DNA from: CAWCJL01 sp963795775
GTDB lineage: Bacteria > Acidobacteriota > Terriglobia > Terriglobales > Acidobacteriaceae
Direction of reading: 5' to 3'
DNA: 64,000 bases
Assembly: GCA_963795775.1 (NCBI GenBank)
Contig: CAWCJL010000004.1
Coordinates: 186,001 to 250,000 of the forward strand
The translations under genes and the position numbers were made by a program. Shown here in pieces: positions 8,950 through 18,500 of the stretch (positions are counted from its first letter, which is position 1; every line of letters starts with the position of its first letter). The notes under the pieces are model-generated. The model made no database searches, was not told the DNA's origin, and saw only the letters and a list, made by a program, of their open reading frames with translations.

Positions 8950-9384
8950 CTACAGCAGCGCCCCGGTACGGATCAGCTGTGCCTTCACGGCAATGCGCTG
9001 CTCCAGGCTCAAGCCGGCTAGCGCCGCGTCGAGCGTGCCCGCCTCAATGCTGTCGACGCTGCTGATCCCCTGCTTCGCCAGCAGTTGGGCAGTGGCGGCC
9101 GGCAGTGTCTTGCGCGGCGACGCCGCATTCGCGGCTGCCTGTGCCTTCATCTCCGCAATCTGCTGCTCGGCATCGCGCAGCTTGCGCTCAAGCTCCGCAT
9201 ACCGGTCCGCGCTCTGCAGCGAAGTCTCCGCGCTCTCCACGGTAGCGACAATCTTTGCCACATCTCCGGTCAGCGAGGCCTGGCGCTCTTCAATCCACGC
9301 CATGGTCCTTTCCAACAGTGTGGCTGCGGATTCAATCCGCTCAATCCGCTCGTCCCATGCAGCCTTCAGCCCGTTGTCTTCCAT
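8950..9384 (-). CDS. scaffold-like coiled-coil protein
   Basis: A 144-aa protein starting MEDNGLKAAWDERIERIE with an AG-rich Shine-Dalgarno just upstream. It is almost wholly helical and charged (ADRYAELERKLRDAEQQIAEMK) and ends in a small globular tail (GLSLEQRIAVKAQLIRTG). Such proteins between protease and capsid genes act as capsid-assembly scaffolds or as the delta-domain equivalent. No enzymatic motif is seen. Function is inferred from composition and position. Confidence 0.6.
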   Translation of the reverse strand: MEDNGLKAAWDERIERIESAATLLERTMAWIEERQASLTGDVAKIVATVESAETSLQSADRYAELERKLRDAEQQIAEMKAQAAANAASPRKTLPAATAQLLAKQGISSVDSIEAGTLDAALAGLSLEQRIAVKAQLIRTGALL

Positions 9385-9423
9385 CTCCTCTTTCCTTTCC
9401 TCCCGCATCTTTCTGCGCAACCG

Positions 9424-9987
9424 TTACGCGAAGCGAGCCGCAACCCTCTGCCGTCCACCTTGGTGCAAGCTCTTCTCCACCGCACCCTGGCCGCGCAAAC
9501 GAAACGCCGTCTGCCCGTACGCTGCTTTCTCCCGCAGCAGGATGGCCGCACCCGTAAACGTCACCTTGGTGAGCTTCCAGATCTCCGCCCGCATGTCCTC
9601 CACGTGCGCATCTGCCAGCTCGTAACTCATGCCCATGGCCGCAGCGGCCGTCTTCTTCATCTGGGCTTCCACCTCTGGAAAATCCCGCCCAAACAAATAT
9701 CCGGCTACCACGATCTGCTTGCCCTCGATATTCGCGTCCGTAATAATCCCGCACTTCCGCTGCGCATCATGCCCGTCCCATCCCGGGCAAAAGTCCACCG
9801 CCATCCCCAGCAGCGAAGGCAATGCCTCCTCCGCCGCAGCCCTCGTCAGAATCACCCGATGGCTCCGTGCCCCGGAAGGAGCACGATCGCTTGGCACGTC
9901 TACATACGTCAGCACACCTTCAAAGCCAACCCGGTTTGGATGGTTGCGTACTTCCGGCATACTGACTGCCATCGCTTCTAGCTTCAT
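9424..9987 (-). CDS. prohead protease-like protein
   Basis: A 187-aa protein between portal and scaffold genes, the standard place of the capsid maturation protease. It contains HRVILTRAAAEEALPSLLGM, then GIITDANIEGKQIVVAGYLF, and AAAAMGMSYELADAHVED, a pattern like the strand-turn core of phage head-maturation proteases. A clear His/Ser dyad cannot be assigned by eye, so activity is uncertain. It could also be a structural relic. Confidence 0.55.
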   Translation of the reverse strand: MKLEAMAVSMPEVRNHPNRVGFEGVLTYVDVPSDRAPSGARSHRVILTRAAAEEALPSLLGMAVDFCPGWDGHDAQRKCGIITDANIEGKQIVVAGYLFGRDFPEVEAQMKKTAAAAMGMSYELADAHVEDMRAEIWKLTKVTFTGAAILLREKAAYGQTAFRLRGQGAVEKSLHQGGRQRVAARFA

Positions 9988-10083
9988 CCGTTCTCCCGTC
10001 TTCTTATCGTCCCGCTTTTCGGTCCCGCACGGCTCCTGCCGCTCCGTTGCCGGCCGCCCTGCCCTCCCATCCCGCTCGCGCCT

Positions 10084-11319
10084 CTATGCCTGCTGTTCCA
10101 GGGGAGCCAGCCCGCGCATCGCACGCACTTCATTCACCGTCAGCACGCCGGCGCGCAGCAACTCCGTCTGCATCTGGACCTCCGTGGCTTCATCCCGCGA
10201 CTGCAGATCGCTGAACACGAACTCAAATTCGCGCCAGCCCAGCCGCTTTCCGAACACATCCCGCGTGATGTGCTGCTCCAGCAGTTTCGCCATCGGCACA
10301 ATCGCACCCCGGAATGCCTCGTCGCCCATCTCCCCCGAGGTCGATCGATTGACATCGTTCTCCAGCCCCAGCAGCATCGGCGGCAGCCCGAAAGCATTCG
10401 CCACCATCCGGATCAGGAACTGCTGCCAGCTCATCCGCAGGTCCGCATCCGTGCCGCTGCCAAAGCGCAGCACCTCCGGCTTTTGCTCCGTGCTCAGAAT
10501 CGGCACGCGGCCCGTTCCTTCGATCTCGTCCTGCCACCACCGGATCAGCCGGTCATGCTGTGCCGGCGTCGTCTCGTTCAGCCACAGCGCATACTGCACC
10601 ACCGCATTGCTCGCCAGCTTGCCCGCAAACCGGTGCGCGCTCAGAAAGCTGTTCACCGTCTCAAACGCCACTTCCAACGGCCCCAGCCCGAACGGCGTGT
10701 GTGTCCGCGGATTCATGCGGATATACATCAGCTCGTCGTCATGGAGCGAGATCGCCTTTTCTGCCCCGCTCAGCGCCCGTACCTGCGCGTAGCGCGGCGT
10801 CTCCAGCCCGCCATCCCATTTGGGATTGATCCGGATCGTCGCACCATCCACTGCCCACAGCGACACCGGCCTGTGCACATCGCCGGTAAGCTCCATCTCG
10901 ACCGCGCCAAATCCGCCGACCAGCGCATCCTCCAGCACCTGCTCGATCAGCGTGCGAAACGAATCCGATTCGTTCGGCTCTTCCAGGCACCAGCGCAGCG
11001 CGTTCACCTTCTCTGCCGCAGACTCAACCTCAGCATGCCCATACGACCGCTTCAGCTTCACCTGCCAGTCCATACACGCCACGCGATCCTTGATCAGGTT
11101 GATCGCGCGTCGCACCACCGGCGTCTCCGCAAATCGCCGCAGGTTCTCCGGCGTCGGCTTGGGCAGCATTTGCGCCGCAACATACTGTCCCGCACCATAC
11201 GGACTGAGAATGGAAGGGAGCATCTGCGTCTTTCGCGGCGCCTGCACCTCCGCACCGCCCTCGCTGCCCGCCGCACTCAGCCGCTTCCACACATTCCGTA
11301 CGTTCTCTCGTACTGTCAT
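10084..11319 (-). CDS. phage portal protein
   Basis: A 411-aa protein starting MTVRENVRNVWKRLSAAG behind the strong Shine-Dalgarno AAAGGAGGGG. An ORF extending to 11445 in this frame runs through a terminator and is rejected. Portal-family features include RRAINLIKDRVACMDWQVK, the wing/stem region with DELMYIRMNPRTHTPFGLGP, and FGLPPMLLGLENDVNRST near the clip. Portals form the dodecameric DNA channel at one capsid vertex and dock the terminase. This is one of the most secure phage calls here. Confidence 0.88.
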   Translation of the reverse strand: MTVRENVRNVWKRLSAAGSEGGAEVQAPRKTQMLPSILSPYGAGQYVAAQMLPKPTPENLRRFAETPVVRRAINLIKDRVACMDWQVKLKRSYGHAEVESAAEKVNALRWCLEEPNESDSFRTLIEQVLEDALVGGFGAVEMELTGDVHRPVSLWAVDGATIRINPKWDGGLETPRYAQVRALSGAEKAISLHDDELMYIRMNPRTHTPFGLGPLEVAFETVNSFLSAHRFAGKLASNAVVQYALWLNETTPAQHDRLIRWWQDEIEGTGRVPILSTEQKPEVLRFGSGTDADLRMSWQQFLIRMVANAFGLPPMLLGLENDVNRSTSGEMGDEAFRGAIVPMAKLLEQHITRDVFGKRLGWREFEFVFSDLQSRDEATEVQMQTELLRAGVLTVNEVRAMRGLAPLEQQA

Positions 11320-11400
11320 GCCCCTCCTTTTTCCTGCGCTCCGCCATCCACCGACGCCCACGCCCACCGGCTCCCTGCTGCCTAACTGCCTTTTGTTCCA

Positions 11401-11436
11401 CCCAAAACAAAAAGGCACGGCCCTCACGGCCATGCC
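11401..11436 (-). terminator. Rho-independent terminator after the DUF3037 gene
   Basis: On the minus strand a 9-bp stem (GGCATGGCC with GGCCGTGCC, one G-U pair) is followed by TTTTTGTTTTG. It lies 25 bp after the DUF3037 stop and before the portal start, so it insulates the kinase pair from the structural genes. Confidence 0.8.
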
Positions 11437-11460
11437 CTGTGTCACCTTCCTGGCGAACCG

Positions 11461-12285
11461 CTACACGTGCAGTTCCCGCCGCGCCGTCTCCGCCACCCGC
11501 GGCAGATCCGTCGTGGTCAGCACGCGAATGCGCTGCCGCTCCATTGTCTCTACCCCGAAGCGGTATTGCGCCACCTGCTCCTCATCTTCGGCCGCCTCCC
11601 GTAGCGGCTCCACGATGGCCGTCATCTCCAGGATGGCCTTCTCCACTCGCGCCACGCCCGCCTCCATCTCCGGCGTGCTCCACGCCAGGCTCTTGGCCCC
11701 TTCCGTGTCCGCATCGAGCGAGACCGCGTGGAACATCCGTATCGTTCCGTTCGGTCTGTAACCGCAGTCGATGCGTAAAGGGTCGCCCGGCCTCGTATAA
11801 CGAGATGCCGCAATGCGCTTTCCCATCAGCTCCCATACGCCGGCCCGCTCGAAGGCCGCACGCAACTTGCCCAGCACCGCCTGCCTTCCTGTGCGCTGTG
11901 TCTCCCGCCGGCGCCGTTGCTTCTCCACATAGAGCTGCATGAGCTGGTCCATCTGCATCGGCAGCGACTCCGCCAGGCACGCCTTCGGCTCCGTTACCTG
12001 CACGGCGTTCGAGAAGGATTCCTCCATCGCCCTTCGCATGCTCTCTGCCGGCGCGCCCCCCGCACCCAGCCGCTCGAGCATTTCGCTCTCCAGTGCCTCC
12101 AACATGGCCGTGTCCGCATCCGGATCGAAACACCGCACCCGACTCCAATCCCGCGTGAAACGCACCTCCACCCCAGGCTGCTCTCCTTGTCCCCGCAGCA
12201 CCACACCAATGTTCACGAATTCGTTTTTCACCGCATCCGGCACATACCGGATCAGCGAAAACTCACAAGGAGTTCTTCCCGCCAC
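11461..12285 (-). CDS. DUF3037 family protein, partner of HipA-like kinase
   Basis: A 274-aa protein beginning with GTG and the family hallmark CEFSLIRYVPDAVKNEFVNIGVVL. DUF3037 proteins are known to lie next to HipA-like kinases in many bacteria, as here (57 bp downstream of the kinase). The C-terminal half contains helices and the segment RRIAASRYTRPGDP-like in composition. The biochemical role is not established; a toxin-antitoxin or kinase-substrate relation is often considered. It sits inside a phage-like structural cluster and has its own terminator. Confidence 0.8.
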   Translation of the reverse strand: MAGRTPCEFSLIRYVPDAVKNEFVNIGVVLRGQGEQPGVEVRFTRDWSRVRCFDPDADTAMLEALESEMLERLGAGGAPAESMRRAMEESFSNAVQVTEPKACLAESLPMQMDQLMQLYVEKQRRRRETQRTGRQAVLGKLRAAFERAGVWELMGKRIAASRYTRPGDPLRIDCGYRPNGTIRMFHAVSLDADTEGAKSLAWSTPEMEAGVARVEKAILEMTAIVEPLREAAEDEEQVAQYRFGVETMERQRIRVLTTTDLPRVAETARRELHV

Positions 12286-12342
12286 CTCGCCCCCTTCAAC
12301 CCACTATCATCCAACAGCGTGCCTCCCCCACACCCACTTTTT

Positions 12343-13221
12343 CTACATAATCCTTTCCCCTGCACCCATTTTGGGCCAATCCTCCGGCTGCTTGAACTCC
12401 CGCCGTGGCTTCACTTCTTCACTCTTGCCCCAGAACGGGAACGGTTGCCGCGCGGAGAGCCGAAACCCGTCGATCGCCGCCCGCACCCCGGCGCGCCGCG
12501 CCAGCAACGCCTCTACCAGCCGCTCCATCTCCCCCGGATCTCCCCCGTACCACTCAGGCGGCACCGCCTCGGCAATGTTCCACACCGCCTCCGGAGACAT
12601 CTGCTCCACCCGGCTCAGCCAGGGTTCGAAGCTTTCCCACCCCGTCACTGCCTCGTACACCGCATTGCGCGGAAACACCCCCCGCAGCGGAGTATCCACC
12701 AGCTTCCATTCCCCTGCATGGAAGCAGTACCCCTGGTCAATAAATGTCGCCGTGTACTTCCGCTCCCGATGCCGCTTGCCAAACACCGCCTGCCGTCCGT
12801 TCACATTCGCCGTCCACTTATCGATGACCAGCATGCCCGCAAACTCGCGCAGATTCCGTACCTCCAGCAACTGCGCCTCCGGCAGATAATCCACCACCTG
12901 CCCCGGCATCAGGCCACCCACGAAACGCGACCCGAACTGCAGCCCCGCCGTACACGGCATCCGTCCCGCCGGCGTCTCCATGGACAACTCCGGCGTGTGC
13001 TCCACCAGCCACGCCGTTACTTCCACCACATCGCACTCCGGCACCGTCAACCCGACCGCCGCCGCCAGCTTCGTCGCCAGGTATTCGTTTGCCAGTACCC
13101 GCGTATGCTGCGGATTGTTCTGAAACTTCACCACGTACAGATTGTCGTCCGACGCCATCATCAGGTGGCTCTGTGCGCCGCCCCGCATCGCCCGGATCTG
13201 CTGCACCGCCATCACTGCCAA
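12343..13221 (-). CDS. HipA-like protein kinase
   Basis: A 292-aa protein resembling the HipA-like kinase family. Visible features are the glycine-rich loop GGAQSHLM, the candidate ATP-binding lysine in YVVKFQNN, the helix NEYLATKLAAAVGL, a catalytic-loop-like DKWTANVNGRQ, and TFIDQGYCF in the place of the metal-binding aspartate. The start is TTG at 13221 or ATG at 13212; TTG has better Shine-Dalgarno spacing. It is shorter than true HipA and lacks HipB. With DUF3037 it forms a two-gene unit between terminase and portal, a typical place for a phage accessory gene. Confidence 0.8.
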   Translation of the reverse strand: MAVMAVQQIRAMRGGAQSHLMMASDDNLYVVKFQNNPQHTRVLANEYLATKLAAAVGLTVPECDVVEVTAWLVEHTPELSMETPAGRMPCTAGLQFGSRFVGGLMPGQVVDYLPEAQLLEVRNLREFAGMLVIDKWTANVNGRQAVFGKRHRERKYTATFIDQGYCFHAGEWKLVDTPLRGVFPRNAVYEAVTGWESFEPWLSRVEQMSPEAVWNIAEAVPPEWYGGDPGEMERLVEALLARRAGVRAAIDGFRLSARQPFPFWGKSEEVKPRREFKQPEDWPKMGAGERIM

Positions 13222-13279
13222 CGCGTTCTCTCCCGCCCTCGCTCTCGCCGCATTCTATACGGCGAAGCCGTCGCGCTCC

Positions 13280-14752
13280 CTACAACTCCGCCCGCACCGC
13301 CAGCGCCAGTCCCATCGCCATGGCACAGTCATCGTGCTGTCCCGCAGCCGCCCCGGTCTTGCCGCGCGCATCCCGTACAAACGTCCTCATCTCTTCGAGC
13401 AATCGGCGGCTCATCATCGCCCCCGGCCGTTCGGCCAGCATCCGTTCCAACTGCCGCAGCATTCCCGGCCGCGTCACCACCGAGGTCAGCCAGCCGTCCT
13501 GCCCATTCTGCCGGTACAGCCGCCGGTACCCGCACACGCTCTGCAGATACGCCAGCACACCCGCACCGTGATTATTCCGCTCCACCGCCAGCAGCGCCTG
13601 GTTATACTCGGTAGCCAGCTCCGCCGCCCGCTGCGCCAGCTCCAGTAGCCCCGCTTTGCCACGGAACTCCGCGCACTGCAGCCCCGTTTCCACATCCACC
13701 ACCTGCATCGCCGCGTAGTCCCCGTCCGCGCCTCCTCCCGCCGGATCCACTCCCAGCACATACGAGCGGCCCGCCACCGCCGGATACCACACGTGCAGTT
13801 GCCCGTTCCAACGCGAACCTGCCGACGCACCCAGCTCCCGCAAGCGCCTCTCGATTGCCTCCGCATCGAATATCGAGCTGCCGCTGGTCACAAAGCACTC
13901 ACTCGCGCTTTCCGGATACTCCTGCCGCGCCAGCGCTCCAAAGCGCTTTCGTAACTGCCGCCGGAACAGAAGCTGCCCCGCGCTGAGCCCGTGTTCCTCG
14001 ACCAGGCTCCGCTCCTCGTCGCTCATGTCTTCCGGCCAGCTCTCCGCCTCCGCGCAATAGCTCTCCTCCCACCACCAGGGGAAGAAGTGCTGCACCGCAC
14101 CGCGCTCCGGAGCCTCCATCCACTCCTCGTAAAAGCACCCATACGCACCATTCGCCGTAGACTCCAACACCACCTCGCCGCTCGTCGGCATCGACGCTCG
14201 CAAACCCATCAGCGTCGCACGCGCGTCCCCCTGCCAGCGCCCCACCTCCGAACAGTGCAGGTTCTGGATCGTCAGCCCGCGCCCCGCATTCGGATCACCC
14301 GCCGTCTCCACGCGATACTCGCTATCCAGCTCGGGGAACCGCAGCGATCGCGCATTCGCCCGCGAGGTCCGCAACGCCCCCGTACGCAGTTCCTCCGGCA
14401 GTTCGTTATAAAAGCGGTGCACGATGCGGAAGATCTCCTCCGCCGCCTGCTGCGTATGTGCCACTTCCACGCTCAGCGTCCCGGGCTGCGTAATCGTCTT
14501 CAGAAAAAACCTTGCCGCCACCCAGGTGCTGATGCCCATCTGCCGCGCCTTCAGCACCACATTCTGCTGCCCGCGTCTTCGTTCAAATTCCCGCTGCACC
14601 CGGTTTGGCCGCAGCGGCAGGCAGGCGCCCGTCCGGGTACGCACCCGCAGCAGTTTCTCTGCCAGGAACATCCCCGCCGTCCGCCCACCCAGGCTTGCCG
14701 GCCGCCTGTCGAAAATCCGGCCCAGCCCCAGCAACTCCTCTAAGATCCACAT
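13280..14752 (-). CDS. phage terminase large subunit
   Basis: A 490-aa DNA-packaging motor. The ATPase part has a divergent Walker A in VVLKARQMGIST and a helical region with AHTQQAAEEIFRIV. The nuclease part has GVDPAGGGADGDYAAM, with the metal-binding aspartates of the RNase H fold, and ends HDDCAMAMGLALAV. Length and domain order match TerL. It is the most upstream of the recognised DNA-packaging genes, followed by the kinase pair and then portal. Together with portal and capsid it shows that the cluster descends from a tailed phage or gene-transfer-like element. Confidence 0.88.
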   Translation of the reverse strand: MWILEELLGLGRIFDRRPASLGGRTAGMFLAEKLLRVRTRTGACLPLRPNRVQREFERRRGQQNVVLKARQMGISTWVAARFFLKTITQPGTLSVEVAHTQQAAEEIFRIVHRFYNELPEELRTGALRTSRANARSLRFPELDSEYRVETAGDPNAGRGLTIQNLHCSEVGRWQGDARATLMGLRASMPTSGEVVLESTANGAYGCFYEEWMEAPERGAVQHFFPWWWEESYCAEAESWPEDMSDEERSLVEEHGLSAGQLLFRRQLRKRFGALARQEYPESASECFVTSGSSIFDAEAIERRLRELGASAGSRWNGQLHVWYPAVAGRSYVLGVDPAGGGADGDYAAMQVVDVETGLQCAEFRGKAGLLELAQRAAELATEYNQALLAVERNNHGAGVLAYLQSVCGYRRLYRQNGQDGWLTSVVTRPGMLRQLERMLAERPGAMMSRRLLEEMRTFVRDARGKTGAAAGQHDDCAMAMGLALAVRAEL

Positions 14753-14776
14753 CCACGCTCTCTACCCTGTCCAATC

Positions 14777-14860
14777 CCGGGTGCCCCATCCTACGCGCCG
14801 GACAGATTTGTCCCTGGAGACACCATCAAGCGCGTAGGGTGGGTCCTGCTCCGCAGGAGC
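14777..14860. repeat. structured intergenic repeat, copy A
   Basis: Starts CCGGGTGCCCCA and folds into a 14-bp stem (14785-14798 with 14830-14843) with a smaller inner hairpin, then ends in a second hairpin (TCCTGC...GCAGGA). It has the same layout as the element at 15485-15573. Confidence 0.65.
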
Positions 14861-14878
14861 ATTCGCTTTCTCTGTGCC

Positions 14879-15232
14879 CTACAGCTTGTACCCCAGCACC
14901 GCCAGCTCGCTCCGGCAGCTCTCGATCAAGCTGCGGAACGCCGCCGCTGCCGCTGCATCGAGCTTCAGGTCAAGACCGTTCTGCACCGCCGCCGCGCTCG
15001 CCGCATTCGCTGCTGCCAGCACCATCCCCAGCGCGGAAAACGCCGCCCGCTCCAGCACCACCGCCGTGCTCCCATTCGGCAACAGCGCCGTGATCCCTTC
15101 CACGGTGCCCTCCGCCTTCATCGCCTTCGCGCCGCTCTGCTCGGCAAACAAAAGCGCCTTCTGCAGATCATGAAACGCACTCGCCATAAAATGCTCGACC
15201 GACCCGAACCCAAATCCACTCACACTCGCCAT
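14879..15232 (-). CDS. hypothetical alanine-rich protein
   Basis: A 117-aa protein starting MASVSGFGFGSVEHFMASAF. It is mostly helical and alanine-rich (AAANAASAAAVQNGLDL) and ends SCRSELAVLGYKL. The 8-bp gap to the holin-like gene upstream suggests one operon. It is not recognised. The upstream extension to 15484 in this frame is a shadow. Its place beside a small membrane protein and terminase makes a phage accessory role likely. Confidence 0.55.
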   Translation of the reverse strand: MASVSGFGFGSVEHFMASAFHDLQKALLFAEQSGAKAMKAEGTVEGITALLPNGSTAVVLERAAFSALGMVLAAANAASAAAVQNGLDLKLDAAAAAAFRSLIESCRSELAVLGYKL

Positions 15233-15240
15233 CAACCCTC

Positions 15241-15456
15241 CTACTTCTCCACTTCCGTCGCCGGCAACGGACTCCGCTTCAAATACGCCGCCGCGTTCAG
15301 CACCGCCGCCACTGCGCTGAGCCGCAGCAGCGCCTCCACGTTGGCGCGCGACGCCGTAAACATCTGCGGCGCCGCCACCGCTGCCGTCAGGGCGCTCGCG
15401 CAGCCTCCAATCACGGCCGCCGCCATTCCCTTCAACCACACTTCCCAGCTCTTCAC
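15241..15456 (-). CDS. small two-helix membrane protein, holin-like
   Basis: A 71-aa protein with a GTG start directly behind AGGAGGAGAT, an excellent ribosome-binding site. Two hydrophobic segments (GMAAAVIGGCASALTAAVAA and LLRLSAVAAVLNAAAYL) are separated by a short polar loop, and the C-terminus is charged. This is the general design of a class II holin. No lysin gene is seen next to it, so the lysis role is unproven. ORFs covering this stretch that extend to 16050 are shadows of the fibre gene. Confidence 0.6.
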   Translation of the reverse strand: MKSWEVWLKGMAAAVIGGCASALTAAVAAPQMFTASRANVEALLRLSAVAAVLNAAAYLKRSPLPATEVEK

Positions 15457-15484
15457 ATCTCCTCCTGCCTGCTGCCGAGCACAA

Positions 15485-15573
15485 CCGGGTGCCCCACCTC
15501 TTGCGCCGAGACTCACTGCCTTAGCCGCAGATTGCCTCGGCGCATACAGTGGGTTCTGCGCGTCAGCGCAGAC
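15485..15573. repeat. structured intergenic repeat, copy B
   Basis: Starts CCGGGTGCCCCACC. Outer pairing is CCCAC (15493-15497) with GTGGG (15549-15553) and GCGCCGAG with CTCGGCGC. A second hairpin (CTGCGC...GCGCAG) follows. It has the same order of parts as copy A at 14777, with the arms changed in compensating fashion. Confidence 0.65.
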
Positions 15574-15587
15574 CATCTGTCTCACCC

Positions 15588-18500
15588 TCAAAAGCTGCTC
15601 AGCGCCGCCCGCTTCACCGCTGTTCCATCCGCGCCGCAGTGGTACACATAGTTGTCGTCCGCCCACAGCGCGCCCGCCGTGCAGCTCACTCCGGACGTCG
15701 CCGGCGTTCCCGCCCCGGTTACCACCAGGCTGTTCACCGTCGCCGTCCCTCCTACCGTCAGGTCGTCGGGGGTCGCAATCGTTGCCGTCTGGTCTTTCAC
15801 CGGCGGCAGCGAGTTGTCGATCGGCGTGTTGCCCTGGTCCTGGAATCCGTTCGACACCGCCATGAAGCCCGTCTGCAACCCCGACCCCGCAGGTACCTTC
15901 GTGCGGTACACACGCTGGTAGTACGCCCCCGGATCGCCGTTCGCGCAGAACACGTTGATCGCGTTGGTCGGCGACAACACATCCGGCCCATCCGTGATCA
16001 CCACCTCGGTGCCCGCCGTCTCCGTCCCCTGCCGCGTAATGGTCGTGCACTCATATGCATACGTGGAACCGCCGCCTGTCTGCGCATCGTTCGCATACGT
16101 TACCGGCGCTGCTACCTTCTGCAGATTCAGCGCCAGGTGCGGATCCAGTTGGAAACCCGCCACCTGGTCGCAGTTCTCCTGCCACAGCTTCACGTACTCG
16201 CCCTGCAGCGTGAAGTTCGTCGTGCCCCACGCATTCACCGGCTGGAAAGGATACCCGCTGCACGTCCGTATCCCGTACCCTCCGGCACTCCCGTAGAAGG
16301 AAACGTTGCCGTCCGTCAGAAACCGCACCGACTGCCCATTTACGCCACCGGCAAAGTTGCCAATTGCCACGCTTCCGCCAGTGCCGGTCTGCACATGCCA
16401 GTTACGCTTTCCGCCGACGTACAAATCACCGCTGCCGGAAAACGATTCCGGGTTGAAATCCGCTTCACCGAACTCAAACGCGCCCGAATATCCGTCCGCC
16501 GTACATACCGATCCCTGGTTGCCTTGCCACTGGTTCGGCGGTGCCGACGCACTCGTCAGCCCGTCGTGGATGTCACACCTGCCCGAGCTGCTCAGCGCAT
16601 GGTTCCCCACCCACACATTGCCGCCCGCGATCCCACTCCAGAAGCCCGTCTCGTCAATGCCGTTCCAGCCGCTCGGACTAACCTTCTGGTCCCGGTTGTC
16701 ATGCAGCACGGTGTTGCCGATAAACACGTTCTCGTTGCCGTCGTTCTCCATGCCCGGACCTGCGTTCAGATCGAAACGGTTCTCGTAAAACCGTGAGAAC
16801 TCGCTGCCATTCCACAGCCCTTCGTCCGAAATCTCACCCACATTCGAATCCAGCCACGAGTCAATGCCACCAAACCCCACCACGATCGCCTTCGACGGCA
16901 GCGCGGCCGAGATCACCGTCGTCTGACTCGGATCCCCAAACGGATTCCAGGACCCCGTCGAGATCTCGCTGAACTGCATGTATCCATCCGTGCCGTTCAT
17001 CACCACGCACCCCATCGGATTCTGTGTCGGGTAGCTGTCAAACCCCGGCCCATTCACCGGCGGCGGTGTCAGCACATGCCAGTTCACATCCTGCAGACAG
17101 CTTTCAGCCTGCACAAAGTTCACAAACAGCCGCTCGCCGCTCTCCCAATCGATAAAGCCCTCGCCGAAGTTCGACCCATATACCCGCTCGATGGAAACGT
17201 TGTTCGCATGCGGGATACTGATCCCGACATCCTGCATCGTTCCCACCGTGCCCGGCGTCACCGTCACATCCGGACCGTTGTTCGTCAGGAACACAAATCC
17301 ATGCCCCACATCCGGATCCTGCGCTACCGTCCAGGTTCCGTTCATGCTCGGGTCGCCCGCTCCGTTGATCGAGATCTGGTACCCCTGTCCCGGCCATCCG
17401 CCGCTGCCATTCGTCAGCCGTACTGACAGCACATTGTTCGTGCGCTGCTCACTCAAAATCCCGGAGTTACACCACGGACAGCCCGCCGCAGACGCCTGCC
17501 CCAGCGCGACCTGCGTATCGGACAGGTAGGCCGTCGCGCCATCCAGCGAAAGCGTACCCGTGACAGTCGCTAACGTCGCCGTAAAGCTCACCGGGAACTT
17601 GTCCGCCATATCCGGAAATCCGCCCACACCCACCGCGGTGATCGTTCCCGTCGCGGTAAATGCAGTGGCGCCGCTGCCCGAGCTGAGCGTTACCGGCGCA
17701 CCCGTCTTCCACCCCTGTCCCAGCCAGCGCATCACGGTCTGTCCGTTCACAGTGTCCGTACTCGCGGTCGTACACGTCGCCGTCATCGGAGTACCCGCCG
17801 TGTCGATCGTGCAATTCGTGATCGGCGCCGCCTCCGAATACGTCAGCGCATTCCCGCTCACCGATAGAACCGTGTGCAGCCCGTCCACTGAATCCTCCGG
17901 AGCCGCACCGGCAACATTGATCACCGTGCCGGCCGTGATCGATCCCGGTACTGCACCCGGAAATGTCACCGTGACCACCCCGTGCGAACGCACCAGCGAC
18001 TGCGCCGTCAGAAACTGTCCGCTCCCCGCTCCCGCCAGGGTCATGTCGCGCAGTCCCACGTTGTCGCCTGCCACCGTGATAATCGGACTCGCGCCGCCGT
18101 TGGCGCTCGAAACCAGCGTCGTCCCGTACACCGATCCGTTGCTCACGCCCTGAATCGACACGCCCCCCGGGTCCACCACGTTGAAGGAGCAGTTTCCCGC
18201 CGGCAGTTGCACCAGCCGGATGCCCGGCCCGTTGATCGCCTTATTGGCCGCGTTGATCGCCGCCTGCACCGCTGCCGTGTCATCATGGCCGCCATCGCAC
18301 AACGCCCCGTACGCTCGCGCCTGGAACACGTCCATATGCGCCACTCGCTGATCTACTACGGGCGCATTACACGGATTCGTAAACTCCGGACTCGCCGTGC
18401 CCGGCGCAATCGATCCCGGAATGACTACCTCCTGCACCGGAGAAGCCGCGCACGCCGCCGTCACCGCCTCCTGCACCGACGCGTACTGGTCCGCATAGAT

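Noticed and set aside
11917..13614. 565-codon plus-strand ORF across the HipA/terminase region
   Set aside because: Composition is extreme in His, Arg and Pro, and it lies opposite recognisable terminase and kinase genes.
14879..15484. 201-codon version of the alanine-rich gene
   Set aside because: The upstream part overlaps the holin-like gene in another frame and is Gly/Arg-rich; MASVSG at 15232 is the natural start.
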